48,255 bases of DNA. Origin: an uncultured Lachnospiraceae bacterium (GTDB taxonomy: Bacteria > Bacillota > Clostridia > Lachnospirales > Lachnospiraceae). Shown piece after piece: positions 27,476-36,170 of this stretch. Each line of letters starts with the position of its first letter. Position 1 is the stretch's first letter. Location of the stretch: NCBI GenBank assembly GCA_900317755.1, contig ONHZ01000028.1, forward strand, positions 1-48,255. The letters run 5' to 3'. The notes beneath the pieces were generated by a model. It did no database searches. It was not told the origin of the DNA and saw nothing but the letters and a program-made list of their open reading frames with translations. The translations under genes and the position numbers were made by a program.

Positions 27476-28615
27476 ATGAATTTTAAGAAGGCAGCCGCAA
27501 AGGCCGGTGCTTTGATTCTTGCAGCAGCAATGACGCTGACGGGCTGCAGCCCAGCAAAGAGCAACCAGACGCTGATCAATATTGGTAAAGGAAAAGACAA
27601 GATTACGTTAGGTTATGGCAATTTCGTAGCAAAATACTATGAAGCCATGTATTATATTGCATACAGCAGCTATTTTGGCGGAGCTTCCATGTGGGGTCAG
27701 TCTGCAGGAAGCAGCGGCGACACTATGGAGGAAAGTGTAAAGAACAGCGTCATCGACGAGCTTGAGCAGTCGTACCTTTGCAAGAAGCATGCTGACGACT
27801 ATGATGTGAAGATTTCGGATGATGACAAGCAGAAGATCGAAGATGCTGCTGACAAATTCATGAAGAATGATGATACAGCGCTGAAGGCCCTTGGCGTAAA
27901 GAGAGATTATGTCGTTGATTTTCTTACAAATCACACATACCTTGTCAGAGTAAAGCAGGCTTATGAGGACAGCCTCACTGTGAACATCTCTGCAGCAGAG
28001 CATCAGCAGGCTACATTCACATACGTAAAGTTTTCCACAAAGGATCAGACAAATGCATCTGGTGCCACTACAGCGCTTACCGATGATGAAAAAGCCCAGA
28101 TGAAGGCAAATGCAGAGACGCTTGCTTCTACCGCAGCAGCTGATTTTGAGACAGAGGCGCAGACACTCGGACAGTATTCATATTCAGAGACATTCGATTG
28201 GACAGGCAAGGATTTTTCAAGCTCCACATTACCTGAAGATGTTTACAAGACCGCACAGACCTTGTCAGATGGCCAGGTCAGCCCGGTTATTGATGTAGAT
28301 GGCGAAGGCTATTATGTCATCAGGCTTGACAAGCAGAATGATGAGGATGCTACACAGACTAAGGTTACAACGCTTGAAAATGAACAGAAGGAAAGCGAAT
28401 ATAAGTCACAGATCAAGACCTGGAAGAAGGATATCGGTGGCATGAAGCTAAATAAAAAACTTTGGGCAAAGGTCACATTTGATGATACCTTTACTGCCAC
28501 AAGCCTTGATCCGGTTACTACAGATACGACGGATTCGGAAAGTGCGGATGAGACGACATCTGGAAGTGAGGATACATCTATTGACTCTACTGACAGCTCT
28601 GGTGCAGCTGAATAA
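27476..28615 (+). CDS. PrsA-like foldase lipoprotein (parvulin-type peptidyl-prolyl isomerase)
   Basis: PrsA-like lipoproteins help secreted proteins fold outside the membrane. The start is set at the ATG at 27476, 10 nt after a GGAG site; it gives a perfect lipoprotein signal with lipobox LTGC (Cys24), while the longer GTG start would bury it. The 379 residues comprise a SurA_N-like helical region (about 55-180; ESVKNSVIDELEQSYLCKKH), a divergent parvulin domain (about 185-310; TFTYVKFSTKD to GYYVIRLDKQ), a returning helix and a Thr/Ser/Asp-rich tail. The parvulin core is weak, so isomerase activity is not certain. It lies just after mfd, as in other Lachnospiraceae, and is probably cotranscribed with murA. 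Confidence 0.8.
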   Translation: MNFKKAAAKAGALILAAAMTLTGCSPAKSNQTLINIGKGKDKITLGYGNFVAKYYEAMYYIAYSSYFGGASMWGQSAGSSGDTMEESVKNSVIDELEQSYLCKKHADDYDVKISDDDKQKIEDAADKFMKNDDTALKALGVKRDYVVDFLTNHTYLVRVKQAYEDSLTVNISAAEHQQATFTYVKFSTKDQTNASGATTALTDDEKAQMKANAETLASTAAADFETEAQTLGQYSYSETFDWTGKDFSSSTLPEDVYKTAQTLSDGQVSPVIDVDGEGYYVIRLDKQNDEDATQTKVTTLENEQKESEYKSQIKTWKKDIGGMKLNKKLWAKVTFDDTFTATSLDPVTTDTTDSESADETTSGSEDTSIDSTDSSGAAE

Positions 28616-28661
28616 TTAAATACACTGAACATGTAAAAAACGATAAGGGACGGTTTTTGAA

Positions 28662-29957
28662 ATGGAACAGTTTATTATAAAAGGTGGGAAGCCTCTTCAG
28701 GGCGAGGTAAAAATCGGCGGTGCAAAGAATGCTGCACTTGCCATCATTGCCGCAGCCGCTATGAGCGATGAAGATGTCACCATTGAAAATATTCCTGATG
28801 TAAGAGATATTAATGTCATGCTCTTAGCTCTTCAGGAAATCGGTGCGAGCGTCAACAGAGTGGATGCCCACAAGGTCATCATCAATGGAAAATCAATCAC
28901 ATCCTTTGATGTAGATTATGAATATATAAAGAAAATCCGTGCATCCTATTATCTTCTTGGTGCACTTCTTGGAAAATATAAGAGAGCCGAGGTCGCACTT
29001 CCTGGCGGCTGTGCCATCGGCGCAAGGCCTATTGACCTCCACCTGAAGGGCTTCAGAGCACTTGGCGCTACCTGCGATGTCAGCTATGGTCTTATTTCTG
29101 CAAAGGCTGAAAAGCTTCGCGGCACACATATCTATCTCGATAAGGTTTCAGTCGGTGCCACAATAAATATTATGCTTGCTGCTACACTCGCTGAGGGCAA
29201 GACCATCATTGAAAATGCCGCAAAGGAACCTCATGTCGTTGATGTGGCAAACCTTCTTAACTCCATGGGAGCAAATATTAAGGGCGCCGGTACCGATGTC
29301 ATCAGGATTTTCGGCGTGGAAAAGCTTCATGGAACGGAATATTCTGTCATTCCGGATCAGATCGAGGCAGGAACTTTCATGTTTGCAGCTGCCGCTACAC
29401 ATGGCGATGTACTTGTGAAGAATGTGATTCCAAAGCACCTCGAAGCCACGACTGCAAAGCTTCTTGAGACAGGCTGTGAAATTGTAGAATATGATGATGC
29501 CGTTCGCGTCATTGCTACGCATACTACCCTTCAGCCTACATCAGTTACGACACTTCCATATCCTGGATTCCCGACAGATATGCAGCCACAGATGACTGTT
29601 GTTCTTGGTCTGGCAGGCGGAGTATCAACGGTGACAGAAGGCATCTGGGAAAACCGTTTCAAATATGTCGATGAATTAAACCGCATGGGTTCAAATATCC
29701 GTGTTGAATCAAATATCGCAATCATTACAGGTGTAGATCATTATACCGGGGCAGAGGTTTCTGCACCGGATCTTCGTGCCGGCGCAGCCCTTATCATTGC
29801 AGGACTTGCTGCAGATGGATTTACCACAATCGATGATATTCACTATATCCAGAGAGGCTATGAGCACATCGAGGAAAAATTCAGACAGCTCGGCGCTGAC
29901 ATGGAGCTCGTTGATTCCGAGCATGATCGTCAAAAATTCCTGCTCAAAGTTGGATAA
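28662..29957 (+). CDS. murA: UDP-N-acetylglucosamine 1-carboxyvinyltransferase MurA
   Basis: MurA moves enolpyruvate from PEP to UDP-GlcNAc, the first step of peptidoglycan precursor synthesis and the fosfomycin target. The 431 residues match the family throughout: GGKPLQGEVKIGGAKNAAL, RASYYLLGALLG, the catalytic cysteine Cys117 in LPGGCAIGARPIDLH (the residue alkylated by fosfomycin), GATINIMLAATLAEG, and FPTDMQPQ. Cys rather than Asp at position 117 predicts that the enzyme is not intrinsically fosfomycin-resistant by that route. AAGGG precedes the ATG. It ends at a shared terminator facing the HD-GYP gene. Confidence 0.96.
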   Translation: MEQFIIKGGKPLQGEVKIGGAKNAALAIIAAAAMSDEDVTIENIPDVRDINVMLLALQEIGASVNRVDAHKVIINGKSITSFDVDYEYIKKIRASYYLLGALLGKYKRAEVALPGGCAIGARPIDLHLKGFRALGATCDVSYGLISAKAEKLRGTHIYLDKVSVGATINIMLAATLAEGKTIIENAAKEPHVVDVANLLNSMGANIKGAGTDVIRIFGVEKLHGTEYSVIPDQIEAGTFMFAAAATHGDVLVKNVIPKHLEATTAKLLETGCEIVEYDDAVRVIATHTTLQPTSVTTLPYPGFPTDMQPQMTVVLGLAGGVSTVTEGIWENRFKYVDELNRMGSNIRVESNIAIITGVDHYTGAEVSAPDLRAGAALIIAGLAADGFTTIDDIHYIQRGYEHIEEKFRQLGADMELVDSEHDRQKFLLKVG

Positions 29958-29964
29958 ATACAAA

Positions 29965-30009
29965 GGAAATTGAAAAACGCCCGCTAGGGGGACTAATTTT
30001 TCAATTTCC
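29965..30009. terminator. hairpin terminator between convergent murA and HD-GYP gene
   Basis: GGAAATTGAAAAA (29965-29977) pairs perfectly with TTTTTCAATTTCC (29997-30009); the inner part adds CCC/GGG. The A and T runs inside the stem give both strands a T stretch, as in bidirectional terminators. Confidence 0.65.
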
Positions 30010-30023
30010 GTAAATGATTAACT

Positions 30024-31208
30024 TTACATGGTAGAAACAATATGTAGTTCTCGTTCCTTCGACAGGTCCACGATATCTCCATTATTCATTTTTACCATAG
30101 GTCTTGAAAGTGCCTGGGGATTTATGTAGATGATCCTTGCAGTCTGCTCGTTTGAGAGCATGACTACGGTATTGTTGTAATAGTCAGCAATATGTTCAAG
30201 GAAAGTCATGATGAATTTCGTATTGTATTTCTGATAACCATCCTTTTCAAAATCTTCGATGACTTCGAAGGCACATTTTGCAGAGCGGTAGCTTCTTGTC
30301 GCAGTCATCGCATCATAGACATCGGCAATTGCCATGATTGCTGCAAAATCGTCAATCTGGTCACCGGAGAGATGATCAGGATATCCAGATCCATCATATC
30401 TTTCGTGATGCTGCAGCGCAACGAATAAAATTCTCTTATCAATATTTGGTATTGTGCTTAAAATCTTGTAGCTGTTTACCGGGTGTTTTCTGATTTTAGC
30501 AAATTCCTCATCTGTAAGCTTCCCTGTCTTTGTCAGGACTTCGGGCGGAATCGTAAGCTTTCCAATGTCGTGCAGGAATCCTGCAATCGTGAGAATGTCA
30601 AGATCATCATTTGACATCTTGAGCCATTTTCCGAGAACTCTTGCTATCAGGCCGACATTGATAGAATGCGCATATACTGTATCGTCATTCCCTCTCAGGG
30701 TCCGGAGCAGGTCGAAAAGAGCTACAGAACTATGGGACTGGAAAATCTGGCTTGCCTCTGCAAGCAGGGAATCCTTTGTGACGTTATTAAACTTTCCAGT
30801 AATAATATTGTTGAAACTCTCTTTCAGGGAGCCCAGCATTTTTGCATAAGTGACCTGGGCATCGTGATTTTCATCGCTTACAAGTATTTTTGTGGTTGTG
30901 GTCAGGGCTTCACTTACATATTTACTCTGTTCTTCAGGCTGTTTTTGCCGGGATTGTGCATTTGGTATACCCTGAACGGCGCCCTGTGCCGCAGGCTGAA
31001 ACTCGGTATTTCTATCTGCCGAAGGCTTCTCCTGTGATACATTAGGATTCTCTACGGTAAGACTCTTAATTTCATAAAATGCCAGTCTCGTGATCAGCGT
31101 GCTGTCTAATGCATCGCCCTTTTTTATAAGAATCTGCCCTTTTTTCGTCATAATATCTTCAGCAGATATCATTCCGGGCTTAAGTTTTTCAACAGGTAGT
31201 GATTTCAT
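30024..31208 (-). CDS. HD-GYP domain protein, probable cyclic-di-GMP phosphodiesterase
   Basis: HD-GYP proteins break down cyclic di-GMP (or related cyclic dinucleotides) and so affect motility and adhesion. The 394-residue protein has an N-terminal domain (about 1-55; LPVEKLKPGMISAEDI, common in this family), a Gln/Pro-rich linker (about 58-90) and the HD-GYP domain (about 145-330). The motifs are complete: HDIGK at 213-217 and HHERYDGSGYP ending at 277, with ADVYDAMTATRSYR after it. A beta-rich C-terminal part of about 60 residues follows. No receiver, PAS or membrane domain is seen, so the input signal is unknown. GAGGGAG precedes the ATG. No diguanylate cyclase lies in the window. Confidence 0.9.
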   Translation of the reverse strand: MKSLPVEKLKPGMISAEDIMTKKGQILIKKGDALDSTLITRLAFYEIKSLTVENPNVSQEKPSADRNTEFQPAAQGAVQGIPNAQSRQKQPEEQSKYVSEALTTTTKILVSDENHDAQVTYAKMLGSLKESFNNIITGKFNNVTKDSLLAEASQIFQSHSSVALFDLLRTLRGNDDTVYAHSINVGLIARVLGKWLKMSNDDLDILTIAGFLHDIGKLTIPPEVLTKTGKLTDEEFAKIRKHPVNSYKILSTIPNIDKRILFVALQHHERYDGSGYPDHLSGDQIDDFAAIMAIADVYDAMTATRSYRSAKCAFEVIEDFEKDGYQKYNTKFIMTFLEHIADYYNNTVVMLSNEQTARIIYINPQALSRPMVKMNNGDIVDLSKERELHIVSTM

Positions 31209-31310
31209 TTTCTCCCTCGGTATAGTTTGTGCCTCAAAATAATGTCATATTTGCCTAAGCAAATAGAATTGTGACAATGACAACGAATATTTCTTCATAC
31301 AATCTTTATT

Positions 31311-31339
31311 ATTATATAAATATCAAAAGAATAATGCAA
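31311..31339 (-). promoter_or_regulatory. promoter of the HD-GYP gene
   Basis: On the minus strand TTGCAT, exactly 17 nt and TATAAT are followed by a predicted start near 31304 and a leader of about 95 nt. Confidence 0.7.
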
Positions 31340-31437
31340 GATAGCCAAAACCTTATCACTGGCAATCAGCAAAAGGTATCACATGTGTTTTCACGGCAAA
31401 CATTCTTACAAGTGTGTATATCGTTTCATTTTTGCTA

Positions 31438-31466
31438 TTGAAAAAAAGTATACAAGGTTGTATTTT
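31438..31466 (+). promoter_or_regulatory. promoter of metK
   Basis: TTGAAA, 17 nt and TATTTT give a start near 31473, about 60 nt before the SAM-I aptamer. The 446-nt gap between the HD-GYP gene and metK thus holds two divergent promoters, a 14-bp palindrome (31490-31503) and the riboswitch. Confidence 0.6.
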
Positions 31467-31531
31467 ATTCAGCGGTTTGGGTGCGGCAATGGTGCGCGCA
31501 CCAAAGAAGTTTATGTTCTCTTATTTCATCG

Positions 31532-31637
31532 TTCTCTTATTCAGAGTGGTGGAGGCACATAGGACCTGTGAAACCACGGCAACCCTTGTAATTCTAGAAG
31601 GTGCCAAACCTGAGCGAGCAATCGAACAATAAGGGGA
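31532..31637 (+). promoter_or_regulatory. SAM-I (S-box) riboswitch controlling metK
   Basis: The conserved core is in the right order: P1 5' strand CTTATT (31536-31541), GTGGTGGAGG, the kink-turn and GTGAAACCACGGCAACC, then GGTGCCAAACCTG (P3), GAGCGAGCAATCGA (P4 area), and the P1 3' strand AATAAG (31628-31633). P1 can be lengthened by wobble pairs into the purine stretch GGGGAA, which sits right beside the AAAGGA ribosome site of metK. There is no separate terminator, so control of translation start is inferred. Binding of S-adenosylmethionine should lower MetK production. Confidence 0.9.
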
Positions 31638-31654
31638 AGAAAGGAACACATTTT

Positions 31655-32836
31655 ATGGAAAAGTTACTTTTCACATCGGAGTCAGTTACCGAAGGTCATC
31701 CTGACAAGGTCTGCGATGCAGTTTCTGACGCAATCCTTGATGCCTGCATGGAGCAGGATCCAATGAGCCGTGTAGCCTGCGAGACAGCTTCCTGCACAGG
31801 TTTCGTTCTTGTTACAGGCGAAATCACAACAAAGGCCCAGCTTGATATTCCTTCCATCGTAAGGAAGACAGTCAATGAGATTGGTTACAATGATGCAAAG
31901 ACTGGTTTCGATGGCAATACCTGCGCTGTTATGGTAGCACTTGATCAGCAGTCACCTGATATCGCTATGGGTGTTGACAAGGCACTCGAGGCAAAGGAAG
32001 GCGAGCTCACAGATGACCTTGACACAGGCGCCGGCGATCAGGGTATGATGTTTGGTTACGCTACAAACGAGACACCTGAATACATGCCTTATCCTATTTC
32101 TCTTGCACATAAGCTTGCAAGAAAGCTTACAGAGGTTCGTAAGGACGGCACGCTTAAGTACCTTAGACCAGATGGCAAGACCCAGGTTTCAGTAGAGTAT
32201 GATGAGAACGGCAAGCCAAAGAGACTTGAGGCAGTCGTACTTTCTACACAGCATGATGAGGATGTTACACAGGAACAGATTCATGAAGACATTAAGAAAT
32301 ATGTCTTTGATCCAGTCCTTCCAAAGGAACTAATCGACAATAATACAAAGTTCTTCATCAATCCGACAGGCCGTTTCGTAATCGGCGGACCTCACGGTGA
32401 TGCAGGTCTTACAGGAAGAAAGATCATCGTTGATACCTACGGCGGCATGGCTCGTCACGGCGGCGGCGCTTTCTCAGGAAAGGACTGCACAAAGGTTGAC
32501 CGTTCTGCAGCTTATGCAGCACGTTATGTTGCAAAGAACATCGTAGCAGCAGGCCTTGCAGAGAGATGCGAGATTCAGCTTTCATACGCAATCGGTGTTG
32601 CACAGCCTACATCTATCAACATCGATACATTCGGCACAGGAAAGCTTTCATCAGAGAAGCTTGTCGAGATCGTTCGTGAGAACTTCGACCTTCGTCCAGC
32701 CGGCATCATTAAGATGCTTGACCTTCGCCGCCCGATCTACAGACCTACAGCAGCTTATGGCCACTTCGGCAGAACTGATGTTGATCTTCCTTGGGAGCAC
32801 ACAGACAAGGCTGATGCCCTGAAGAAGTATCTGTAA
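31655..32836 (+). CDS. metK: S-adenosylmethionine synthetase MetK
   Basis: MetK forms S-adenosylmethionine from methionine and ATP. The start is the ATG at 31655 ([18 protein letters not shown]), 9 nt after AAGGA; a longer in-frame start at 31601 would lie inside the riboswitch and is rejected. The 393 residues show the family hallmarks: [62 protein letters not shown], and [20 protein letters not shown]. Length is standard. The gene uses strongly preferred codons, fitting high expression. The SAM-I riboswitch directly upstream gives feedback control by the product. Confidence 0.97.
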   Translation: MEKLLFTSESVTEGHPDKVCDAVSDAILDACMEQDPMSRVACETASCTGFVLVTGEITTKAQLDIPSIVRKTVNEIGYNDAKTGFDGNTCAVMVALDQQSPDIAMGVDKALEAKEGELTDDLDTGAGDQGMMFGYATNETPEYMPYPISLAHKLARKLTEVRKDGTLKYLRPDGKTQVSVEYDENGKPKRLEAVVLSTQHDEDVTQEQIHEDIKKYVFDPVLPKELIDNNTKFFINPTGRFVIGGPHGDAGLTGRKIIVDTYGGMARHGGGAFSGKDCTKVDRSAAYAARYVAKNIVAAGLAERCEIQLSYAIGVAQPTSINIDTFGTGKLSSEKLVEIVRENFDLRPAGIIKMLDLRRPIYRPTAAYGHFGRTDVDLPWEHTDKADALKKYL

Positions 32837-32843
32837 AAATTTC

Positions 32844-32872
32844 TTGACGGTTTGTATACAAACATATAACAT
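32844..32872 (+). promoter_or_regulatory. possible promoter with 14-bp palindrome after metK
   Basis: TTGACG (32844-32849) is followed by the perfect palindrome GTTTGTATACAAAC (32850-32863) and then TAACAT or TATAAC as a poor -10. The palindrome's TTGTATACAA core looks like operators of some GntR-family repressors. Confidence 0.3.
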
Positions 32873-32873
32873 A

Positions 32874-32907
32874 ATGATGTTCAGCGTTTGGCTGGACATC
32901 ATTTTTT
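32874..32907 (+). terminator. terminator after metK
   Basis: ATGATGTTCAGC and GCTGGACATCAT form a 12-bp stem with one wobble and a 5-nt loop, followed by six T residues. Confidence 0.85.
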
Positions 32908-32933
32908 ATATAGAAAATTTTTAGGGGAATTAC

Positions 32934-34298
32934 ATGGAAGACAAAAAATCTAGGGGAAATTTTTCGGGTAAAATCGGTTTTATTCTGGCTTCTGCTACAT
33001 CTGCAGTAGGACTTGGAAATCTTTGGCGGTTTCCGTATTTGGCGGCTGAATATGGCGGCGGAACCTTTCTTTTTGTTTATATTATCATTGCCGTGTCTTT
33101 CGGTTTTGCGCTGATGGTGACTGAGGTCGCAATGGGCAGGAAGACAGGAAAATCCGCAACAGCAGCATTTAAAGAGCTGGATAAAAGATTTGCCTGGGTA
33201 GGTGTCCTCGCCTTTATCATACCAGCGATTATCGTGCCATATTATGGCGTCATCGGCGGCTGGGTCACGAAGTACTGCGGTGTCTATATCGTAGGACAGG
33301 ATAAAGCCGCAGCAGGCGACGGTTTCTTCGGTGCGTTTTCTGGTTCTACATGGGAGCCAATCATCTGCATGCTGATTTTTGATGCGATCACTGCAGTTGT
33401 CGTAATTCTCGGCGTGCAAAAGGGTATTGAAAAGGCGGCTGTCATTCTGATGCCGGTACTCATCGCCCTTTGTATCATCGTTGCGATTTATGCCTGTGCA
33501 CAGCCTGGTGCATTAGATGGCGTTCTTTATTATTTTAAGCCTGATTTCAAGCGGCTTTCCGGGAAGACGGTCCTTGCGGCATTAGGGCAGCTCTTTTATT
33601 CTATGTCGCTTGCAATGGGCATCATGATTACCTACGGTTCCTATATGAAGAAGGAGGACAACCTTGAGTCTTCTGTCCGCTGGATTGATTTCTTTGATAC
33701 GCTTGTCGCATTTTTGGCCGGTCTCATCATTGTTCCATCATTCTTTGTATATTCCGGTGGCAATCCTGACAAGATGAATGCGGGCGTGGGACTTATGTTT
33801 ATTACGCTGCCAAAGGTATTTGCAACAATGAAGGCAGGCAGGATTATCGGTGCCATGTTCTTCATCCTCACCTTCTTTGCAGCTCTTACATCTGCGATTT
33901 CCCTGATGGAGACGATGGTTTCCGTCTTCATAGATATTTTCAAGATGTCGAGACTCAAGGCTTCAATCATTTCTTTCATCTATATTTTTGCCATGGGAAT
34001 CCCAAGCACACTCGGTTTTGGCATCTGGTCTGATGTGAAGATTTTTGGCATGGACATCTTAAGCTTCTTTGATTTCATTTCAAATTCTGTCCTCATGCCG
34101 ATCTGCGCATTTTTCACAGCAATCCTTGCAGGTTTTATCCTGAAGCCGGAAACAATTATCGCAGAGACAGAAGAGTGCGGGAACAAATTCCATTCAAAGA
34201 AATATTATTCATTCCTGATAAGATGGGTGTGCCCGGTAGGAATCGTTGCAATTCTGATTTCGTCTGTGCTTTCGGGACTTGGAATATTTACGCTTTAA
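32934..34298 (+). CDS. sodium-dependent transporter of the NSS (SNF) family
   Basis: NSS transporters (LeuT fold) import amino acids or amines with sodium. The 454-residue membrane protein opens with the family signature FILASATSAVGLGNLWRFPY (helix 1, with the sodium and substrate site) and continues with EYGGGTFLFVYII, MVTEVAMGRKTG, PYYGVIGGWVTKY, AALGQLFYSMSLAMGIMITY (helix 6) and FFAALTSAISLMETMV (helix 8). About 11 membrane helices are expected, as in many bacterial members that lack helix 12. AGGGGA lies before the ATG, right after the metK terminator. Substrate cannot be named from sequence; neighbouring metK and the riboswitch do not settle whether it is methionine. Confidence 0.9.
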   Translation: MEDKKSRGNFSGKIGFILASATSAVGLGNLWRFPYLAAEYGGGTFLFVYIIIAVSFGFALMVTEVAMGRKTGKSATAAFKELDKRFAWVGVLAFIIPAIIVPYYGVIGGWVTKYCGVYIVGQDKAAAGDGFFGAFSGSTWEPIICMLIFDAITAVVVILGVQKGIEKAAVILMPVLIALCIIVAIYACAQPGALDGVLYYFKPDFKRLSGKTVLAALGQLFYSMSLAMGIMITYGSYMKKEDNLESSVRWIDFFDTLVAFLAGLIIVPSFFVYSGGNPDKMNAGVGLMFITLPKVFATMKAGRIIGAMFFILTFFAALTSAISLMETMVSVFIDIFKMSRLKASIISFIYIFAMGIPSTLGFGIWSDVKIFGMDILSFFDFISNSVLMPICAFFTAILAGFILKPETIIAETEECGNKFHSKKYYSFLIRWVCPVGIVAILISSVLSGLGIFTL

Positions 34299-34334
34299 TA
34301 TCAAAATAGTTTCTGAAATATATGCATATTCTTG

Positions 34335-34380
34335 ATTGTGTAAAATAATTTACCAAAATATTACAATTATTTTGCACAAT
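34335..34380. repeat. 16-bp AT-rich inverted repeat
   Basis: ATTGTGTAAAATAATT (34335-34350) and AATTATTTTGCACAAT (34365-34380) are complementary except for one G-T pair, around a 14-nt loop. It has no T tail. It ends 3 nt before a TTGACT -35-like word, so it may be an operator or a weak end hairpin of the transporter gene. Confidence 0.6.
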
Positions 34381-34383
34381 ATC

Positions 34384-34413
34384 TTGACTAAAAGTGTCAT
34401 GAAGTGATAGTAT
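34384..34413 (+). promoter_or_regulatory. candidate promoter of the two small-domain membrane protein genes
   Basis: TTGACT, 18 nt and TAGTAT precede a leader of about 30 nt; a perfect TATAAT at 34425-34430 nearby lacks a good -35. Confidence 0.35.
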
Positions 34414-34450
34414 AGTTAGCCGTATATAATATGTTTTATGGAGGAATGAA

Positions 34451-34789
34451 ATGCAGGAAAAGAAACCACCATTTAAGGTAATAAGTATTGTTCTCTTTGC
34501 TGTTGCAGCCGTATTTATCGCACTTGCCGTAGTGATTGGAATAAAGTACCATGTAACGCCACAGAAGATGAATACAAAAGTCTATAGTTCTGGCGTATTA
34601 GATGATACAGACAGCCATTCTTCAGATGATGAGGCTGTTGTTAATTGCGACGACTTTACTGTCACCAAAGACGGTGCAGCAGGTGCGGCAGAGACTGCAT
34701 CAGGAGCCGTACAGGAAAATGCTGATGGCGGCTCAGGCGCAAATGCAGACAGTGCTGATGCTGCTGACGATTCAGCAGACGGACAGTAA
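34451..34789 (+). CDS. small single-pass membrane protein, unknown function
   Basis: Not recognised. The 112-residue protein has a short basic N-terminus (MQEKKPPFK), one membrane helix (about 9-29; VISIVLFAVAAVFIALAVVIG) and an outside tail rich in Asp, Ala, Gly and Ser that looks disordered and acidic. A single Cys lies in the tail (VVNCDDF). GGAGG precedes the ATG. It ends 9 nt before the next gene, with which it likely forms a two-gene operon, so it may work beside that larger membrane protein. Confidence 0.65.
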   Translation: MQEKKPPFKVISIVLFAVAAVFIALAVVIGIKYHVTPQKMNTKVYSSGVLDDTDSHSSDDEAVVNCDDFTVTKDGAAGAAETASGAVQENADGGSGANADSADAADDSADGQ

Positions 34790-34798
34790 GGAGGAAGC

Positions 34799-36136
34799 AT
34801 GAACGAAAATAATCAGATGAATCCACAGGGTAACGCGCAGTACAATCCGCAGGGCGGACAGCCATACATGGGCAACGCACAGTACAATCCACAGGGTGGA
34901 CAGCCATACATGGGCAATGCGCAGTATAATCCACAGGGAAATCCGAATATGGGCGGTGCTCAGTATAGCCCAAATCCTGCAGCATATTCTGCTCCGAAGA
35001 AGCCGCTTGATAAAGGCTTTTTGATGTTCATTTGCTCTATTGCAGCCTGTGTTGTCGGAATCGTTGTATTTTTCCTGGTAGCAAACAGTTCGTTTGGATA
35101 TGTTACAGTTGCAAAGAAGTTTTATTACAGCCTTGTGACTAATCATCCTGATCAGGCTTTCGAAATGCTTGATGTGAAAGAAAGTGACTTCGTAAATAAG
35201 AAGGCATTTTCTGAAAATTACGGCCTTACAGAGGATGCGATAAAGGCATTTGATGAAAAAGAGCTGCAGGATGTTGATTTTTCTGTTGAATCAAAAGACA
35301 GTAAGAAAGCTACGGTATATGTGACATCAAAAGGCAGTTCTTTCGGAATTTATGATGCATTATCCATTGATGTAGTAAAAGACGGAAATGCTTTCGGAAT
35401 TTTCCCGAATTGGAAGGTTGCATCAAATGGCATCGTCGTAAAGAACGTGACTTTTGAAGCGCCAGCAGGTGCGACGGTTGAAGTCAATGGCAAGGCAATA
35501 GATAAAAAATACTTAGACAGCAGCAAGTCTGATAAGGAAACTGACTGTTACGTTATTCCGCAGGCACTTAATGCGACATATATGGTTGCATGCACGGCCG
35601 ATGGATTGAATGCAAGTCCTCGTGCGATCAGCATTATTTCTGATAATGATGAAATTCAGCTTGATTACGGTGAGCCAGATGCAGACACGATGAAGGCAGT
35701 ATCAAAGCAGGCTTACGATGCCGTCGTGCAGATTGTAAATAGCGCAAAGGATGGTACGGATTTTGCAACACTGGTGTCAAAGTTAAATGTCACCGGGGAT
35801 ACTGCTGACATGCAGGATGAATACAATCGTCTTGTCAGCTCATTTGCCGCTGATCCTACCCAGACTGGTGTTACCAGCATCGAATTTACAAATATGAAAG
35901 CCATACCAAGATTTGAAGGTTATGACGGTGAACCGAAAATCAATGTCAGCGTTTCTGGAGATCTTAAAATTCATCATAATACAAAATCATTTTTCAGTGA
36001 TGCGATTAGTGACAGTGTTGAAACAGATCGGCTGAATTCTGGATGCTACTTTGTACTTAAGGATGGTAAATGGGTCATGTCTTCTGAGACGAACTACATA
36101 GTGCCATATTTATGGGTAAGTACTTATTCGGACTGA
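34799..36136 (+). CDS. single-pass membrane protein with QYNPQGGQPYM repeats and TcaA/YvbJ-like outer domains
   Basis: The 445-residue protein has a cytosolic N-terminus of 14-residue repeats (GNAQYNPQGGQPYM, about 11-60), one membrane helix (about 73-95) and an outside region with three parts: an NTF2-like or TcaA-like segment (about 98-200; VTVAKKFYYSLVTNHPDQAFEML), a small beta domain (about 212-285; IVVKNVTFEAPAGATVEVNGK) and a C-terminal domain (about 290-445). The APxGATVEVNG segment resembles the middle domains of TcaA/YvbJ proteins, envelope proteins linked to glycopeptide response in staphylococci. That family usually starts with a zinc ribbon, replaced here by the repeats. The assignment is by resemblance only. 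GGAGG lies before the ATG and a strong terminator follows. Confidence 0.6.
   Translation: MNENNQMNPQGNAQYNPQGGQPYMGNAQYNPQGGQPYMGNAQYNPQGNPNMGGAQYSPNPAAYSAPKKPLDKGFLMFICSIAACVVGIVVFFLVANSSFGYVTVAKKFYYSLVTNHPDQAFEMLDVKESDFVNKKAFSENYGLTEDAIKAFDEKELQDVDFSVESKDSKKATVYVTSKGSSFGIYDALSIDVVKDGNAFGIFPNWKVASNGIVVKNVTFEAPAGATVEVNGKAIDKKYLDSSKSDKETDCYVIPQALNATYMVACTADGLNASPRAISIISDNDEIQLDYGEPDADTMKAVSKQAYDAVVQIVNSAKDGTDFATLVSKLNVTGDTADMQDEYNRLVSSFAADPTQTGVTSIEFTNMKAIPRFEGYDGEPKINVSVSGDLKIHHNTKSFFSDAISDSVETDRLNSGCYFVLKDGKWVMSSETNYIVPYLWVSTYSD
34829..34948 (+). repeat. in-frame 42-nt tandem repeat (2-3 copies)
   Basis: Units begin at 34829 and 34871, with a degenerate third from 34913. Copies differ mainly at third codon positions, so the peptide is conserved more than the DNA. 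Confidence 0.85.
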
Positions 36137-36170
36137 AATGATTATTAAAAATCATTAGAAATTTTATTTT

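Noticed and set aside
31414-31632. Open frame of 72 codons upstream of metK
   Set aside because: It covers the promoter, palindrome and riboswitch, has no ribosome site and no recognisable protein.
31601-31654. Longer N-terminus for MetK
   Set aside because: It would translate the riboswitch 3' half; the ATG at 31655 has the ribosome site and the family's normal N-terminus.
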